A model generated the notes under the pieces. That model was not told where the DNA came from and did no database searches. It saw only the letters and a list, made by a program, of their open reading frames with translations. From Euryodendron excelsum (taxonomy: Eukaryota; Streptophyta; Magnoliopsida; Ericales; Pentaphylacaceae), in assembly GCA_033060915.1 (NCBI GenBank), contig CM065392.1:15223501-15287500 (forward strand): 64,000 bases of DNA. The letters run 5' to 3'. Position 1 is the stretch's first letter, and every line of letters begins with the position of its first letter. The position numbers and the translations under genes are program-made. Positions 61,330-64,000 of this stretch are shown one piece after another.

Positions 61330-61465
61330 CAGGCCAGGTAACTCGTCAGAGCCCGCGATGGTGAGGTCTGGCGCGCGATCGCGAGGTCTAGAGCGCGATC
61401 GCGCGGTCCTTCGTCCTGGGAAATAACTTCTCTGTGCTATTAGCGCGCCATCGCGGGATCCCCAA
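61330..61465. repeat. CpG-rich repeat block, right CACTA region
   Basis: Repeated CGCGATCGCGAGGTCT and GCGCGATCGCGCGGTC units, then CTTCTCTGTGCTATTAG and CGCGCCATCGCGGGATCC. It shares the CTCTGTGCTATTA phrase and the CGCGATGGCG-type core with 50740-50920. It lies in what appears to be the first intron or leader of the + strand transposase gene. CpG survives here although most of the window is CpG-poor. Confidence 0.7.
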
Positions 61466-61731
61466 TCTATTATATATGTACTGTTTTGACCTCTCTGTTT
61501 TCAGCTGCCATGAACAGAGCTATATTTATATATGTATATGGCATTGTAAGAGGATATAAAGGTAAGATTGGTGTTGGATAATGGAGGAGTTGCACCTGTG
61601 CATACCAGTACATGTTTTTGCTACAATATATATTGAAACATGCTATCATTGATTCTACATCAATACATAATGCATTTAGTTTATCATATTAATTACTTTC
61701 GAACATTTCATGTCTGTTATAGTTGCAGATA

Positions 61732-64000
61732 TGTCAATGAAGCATAAGTTGTCTATCAAGCCTGGAGGCATGTCCCAGACGGTGATGGAGTACGAGATGC
61801 AAAGAAAAAATGCAATTGAAAGTCACAATGCAAGCATGTCCCAGACGGTGATGGACTATGAGATGCAAAGAAAAAATAAAATTGAAAGTAACAATGCAAG
61901 GCTTGCAAATTTAAATTTAAAAGGATTGTCAAATTCATTGTTCAATTCAAGTACATGTTCTAAGCATGGAGGTAATCAGAAGAAAAACAAGAACAAAATT
62001 CATGATGATGATGAGTATCTACCTTCAGATGAGGAAGGAACATACTCATCAATCGAAAATGACCATTCATCTCGATCTCAAGTAGATAAGGTAATATTTG
62101 TGACAACACTTGGTAATGACTTGGTTTGAAGGATTTTGTCAGCTAAACAAGTTGCCCCTGATCACGTTATACCTAAACCAAAGGAGTATTTTAATTAGCT
62201 GGTTCCATGATGCTTAATTTTATAATTCAATTGTCACTAATGACTTTAATTTTTTTTTTCATAACAATACTTATTATTTAATAACATAGTCGCTTTTTAT
62301 GTTCATGTTTTTCTAATGCATTGCATTTTAATTTAATAGGTGACCATGCATTCGGGGAAGAAAAGAAGGAATACATCATCATCTTCAACTGGGAACTCAC
62401 TTATGAATTTGCAATCCCCAAGTGAGCCACCACCCACCACTATTTTGCTGAGTTCTTTGCCTTCAGAGCAGCTAAAACAGCCACCTGTGGTGACTAATTA
62501 ATCGCACAGTATTGATCACTCTGAACCAAGTGCACCAATTTCTATTATTACGAGGGGTGTAGGTAAAATGATAGTTTCCTTGTACTTGCTAGACCCACCG
62601 GTGTAACTGCTAAAATAGTAATTGGTAAAATGTCTGCTTAAAAATATTTGTCAGGTGGGTCAGGGTCAAAGTGTGTGCGGGGGCCTAGTCTTGGAAAAGG
62701 ATTAACTAAACTAATTGATGACAATTCCGGGGAAAGGCTCCCAGTGCCAATTTTTGAAGGGTTCAACACATTTTGCTGTCCTTATGCTCCCATGTGTTCA
62801 AACTTGCTGGGGATTGCAATTAGAAGGTATTGTCCTATTGAAGGATTTGCTGAGAGATGGAAACTTGTTGACCCAATAGTTAAGGAAACTATTCTACAAT
62901 CTGTACGGGTAATAGTTCTAGACTACTCAACTACAAATATCTTCTGTTAATAGGTTACAAACTATGTATTCAACAGTTTGCAAGTACTTTTAACTTCTTG
63001 TTGTTTTGGTAGGACAAATTTTGCATCACTACTGATGAGGATTCAGATGAGAACAACGCTGTAGTCCTTGTTGTGATAAATAAGAAGGCTAATCTTTTGT
63101 ATAAAAATTGGAAAGGCAAGATGAGTAAACATTATCGCAAGTCAAAAAAAGCTATGGTTGATCCATACAATGAACCATACAGGGGGGTGACGGTAGATGA
63201 TTGGAAGTACATGATTGATCATGTATTTAAGAGTAAAACATTTAGGGTAAGTTTACCACCATTTAATTTCAGTTTAAAATTGTAATGAATTGTGATTAAT
63301 TCAGTTTGAAGTTTAAGTTTATATTTTTTGTTGTAGAAACGGTCAAGAGCTAGTAGAAAGAATAAGAAAAAGTTACCGTACAGCCATTCCTTGGAATCGA
63401 GATCATTTGCTGCTACGACGACCAAAAAGGTGATTGTTGATGTTATGTAAAACACACTATAAGTTTTGTATTTTTTAAGATACATAACTCATCTTTTCAA
63501 TACAAGTAAATGACTTATGTACGTAGTTGATTGACTTTGCAGCCACAGGCCACAAATGAAGAAATGCCAGATTTTATTGATTATTTTAAGGATGGACATC
63601 AATCAAAAAAGACAAAAGAGTGGCTGCACCCAGAATGCAAGAGGCAATACGTATATATTTAAGCCTTATATACTCTTGTACAGTACTAGCTCGATTATTA
63701 GTATTGTCAAAAAATGGTAACTAATTTATAACTTTTGTTTCTTTTTTGACAAGAAGAGATGGTGAAAATTCCTGATGATGCTAAGGCATCCAGCATACAT
63801 ATAACACCGGAAGAAATCTCAAGGAAAGCGCTTGGTGAGAGAAAAGGGTACATCATTGGGTTTGGGGTAGGTCCGAAGCCATCCTCGGGCTATGATAATG
63901 AATCTCGTTCAAATCAAAAGCTGAAGACACTTGCATCTGAATTAGAGATACTTCATGAGGAACGGGAAAGAGAGAAGGAGGAGCGAGCTAAGGAGCGGGA
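61732..64000 (+). pseudogene. Ptta/En/Spm-type transposase (TNPA-like), multi-exon, runs off the window
   Basis: Exons inferred from frame and GT-AG sites: 61732-62090, 62340-62562, 62655-62908, 63013-63246, 63337-63429, 63543-63650 and about 63755 onward. Phases agree across the first six. Exon 1 has a 66-bp in-frame duplication (MSQTVMEYEMQRKN, then MSQTVMDYEMQRKN) and NNARLANLNL, like the leader of such proteins. Later exons match the plant Ptta/En/Spm transposase family: WKGKMSKHYRK, KKLPYSHSLESRSF, KKTKEWLHPECKRQY, GERKGYIIGFGVGPKPSS, then an E/R-rich coiled coil. Such proteins bind subterminal CACTA repeats. TAA at 62499-62501 breaks exon 2, and the last intron does not restore frame, so it is probably inactive. 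The gene continues beyond 64,000. Confidence 0.88.

Noticed and set aside
61756..61938. Minus-strand ORF with a 60-residue repeat-like protein
   Set aside because: Antisense of exon 1 of the Ptta/En/Spm-type transposase, including its 66-bp duplication.

Overview
The window looks like transposon-rich nuclear DNA of a flowering plant, most likely a eudicot. The base composition is AT-rich. I found Athila-type Ty3 retrotransposon remains, SIRE/Maximus-like and Tork-like Ty1/copia remains, CACTA (En/Spm) transposase genes, hAT- and Tourist-like MITEs, and a receptor-like-protein LRR fragment. I found no rRNA, tRNA, CRISPR or bacterial-type operon, and no convincing intact host gene. Essentially every coding signal belongs to mobile DNA or to a host fragment carried by it, and nearly all are broken.

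Layout. 1-8185: two copies of a very long (about 4.9 kb) LTR family. The second (3300-8185) is a solo LTR with a 5-bp target duplication, and both lie in a 45-48 bp tandem array. 8400-14776: a decayed Athila-like element (reverse transcriptase, RNase H, integrase, non-coding 3' part, LTR at 13461-14776). 14777-29730: non-coding DNA with MITEs, a SINE-like element, two long-inverted-repeat elements (about 17.1-17.9 kb and 24.46-25.67 kb) and a hAT transposase relic. 29826-34071: a third, older copy of the giant LTR, again solo, with a perfect duplication. 34338-36042: a SIRE-like copia solo LTR, also with a perfect duplication. 36.8-37.6 kb: a degenerate minisatellite. 37871-46461: an element with facing inverted ends and a near-perfect 9-bp duplication, itself invaded by a hAT MITE and a Tork-like copia element.

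49607 to the right edge is a CACTA region. It holds one recognisable CACTA terminus, subterminal repeats, an LRR receptor-like-protein fragment, a multi-domain CACTA transposase on the minus strand (55030-51361), a copia LTR with its primer-binding site and gag start inserted beside it, a 'putative plant transposon protein' ORF cut by that LTR (58479-57371), and a multi-exon Ptta/En/Spm-type transposase on the plus strand running off the window (61732-64000).

The genes do not form a cellular pathway; the transposases and pol fragments would have served only their own elements. The main interest lies in the nesting order that can be read from target duplications, the G-depleted and internally repetitive giant LTRs, candidate captured gene fragments, and a chimeric ORF made by LTR insertion. 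All family calls come from reading translated motifs without database searches.
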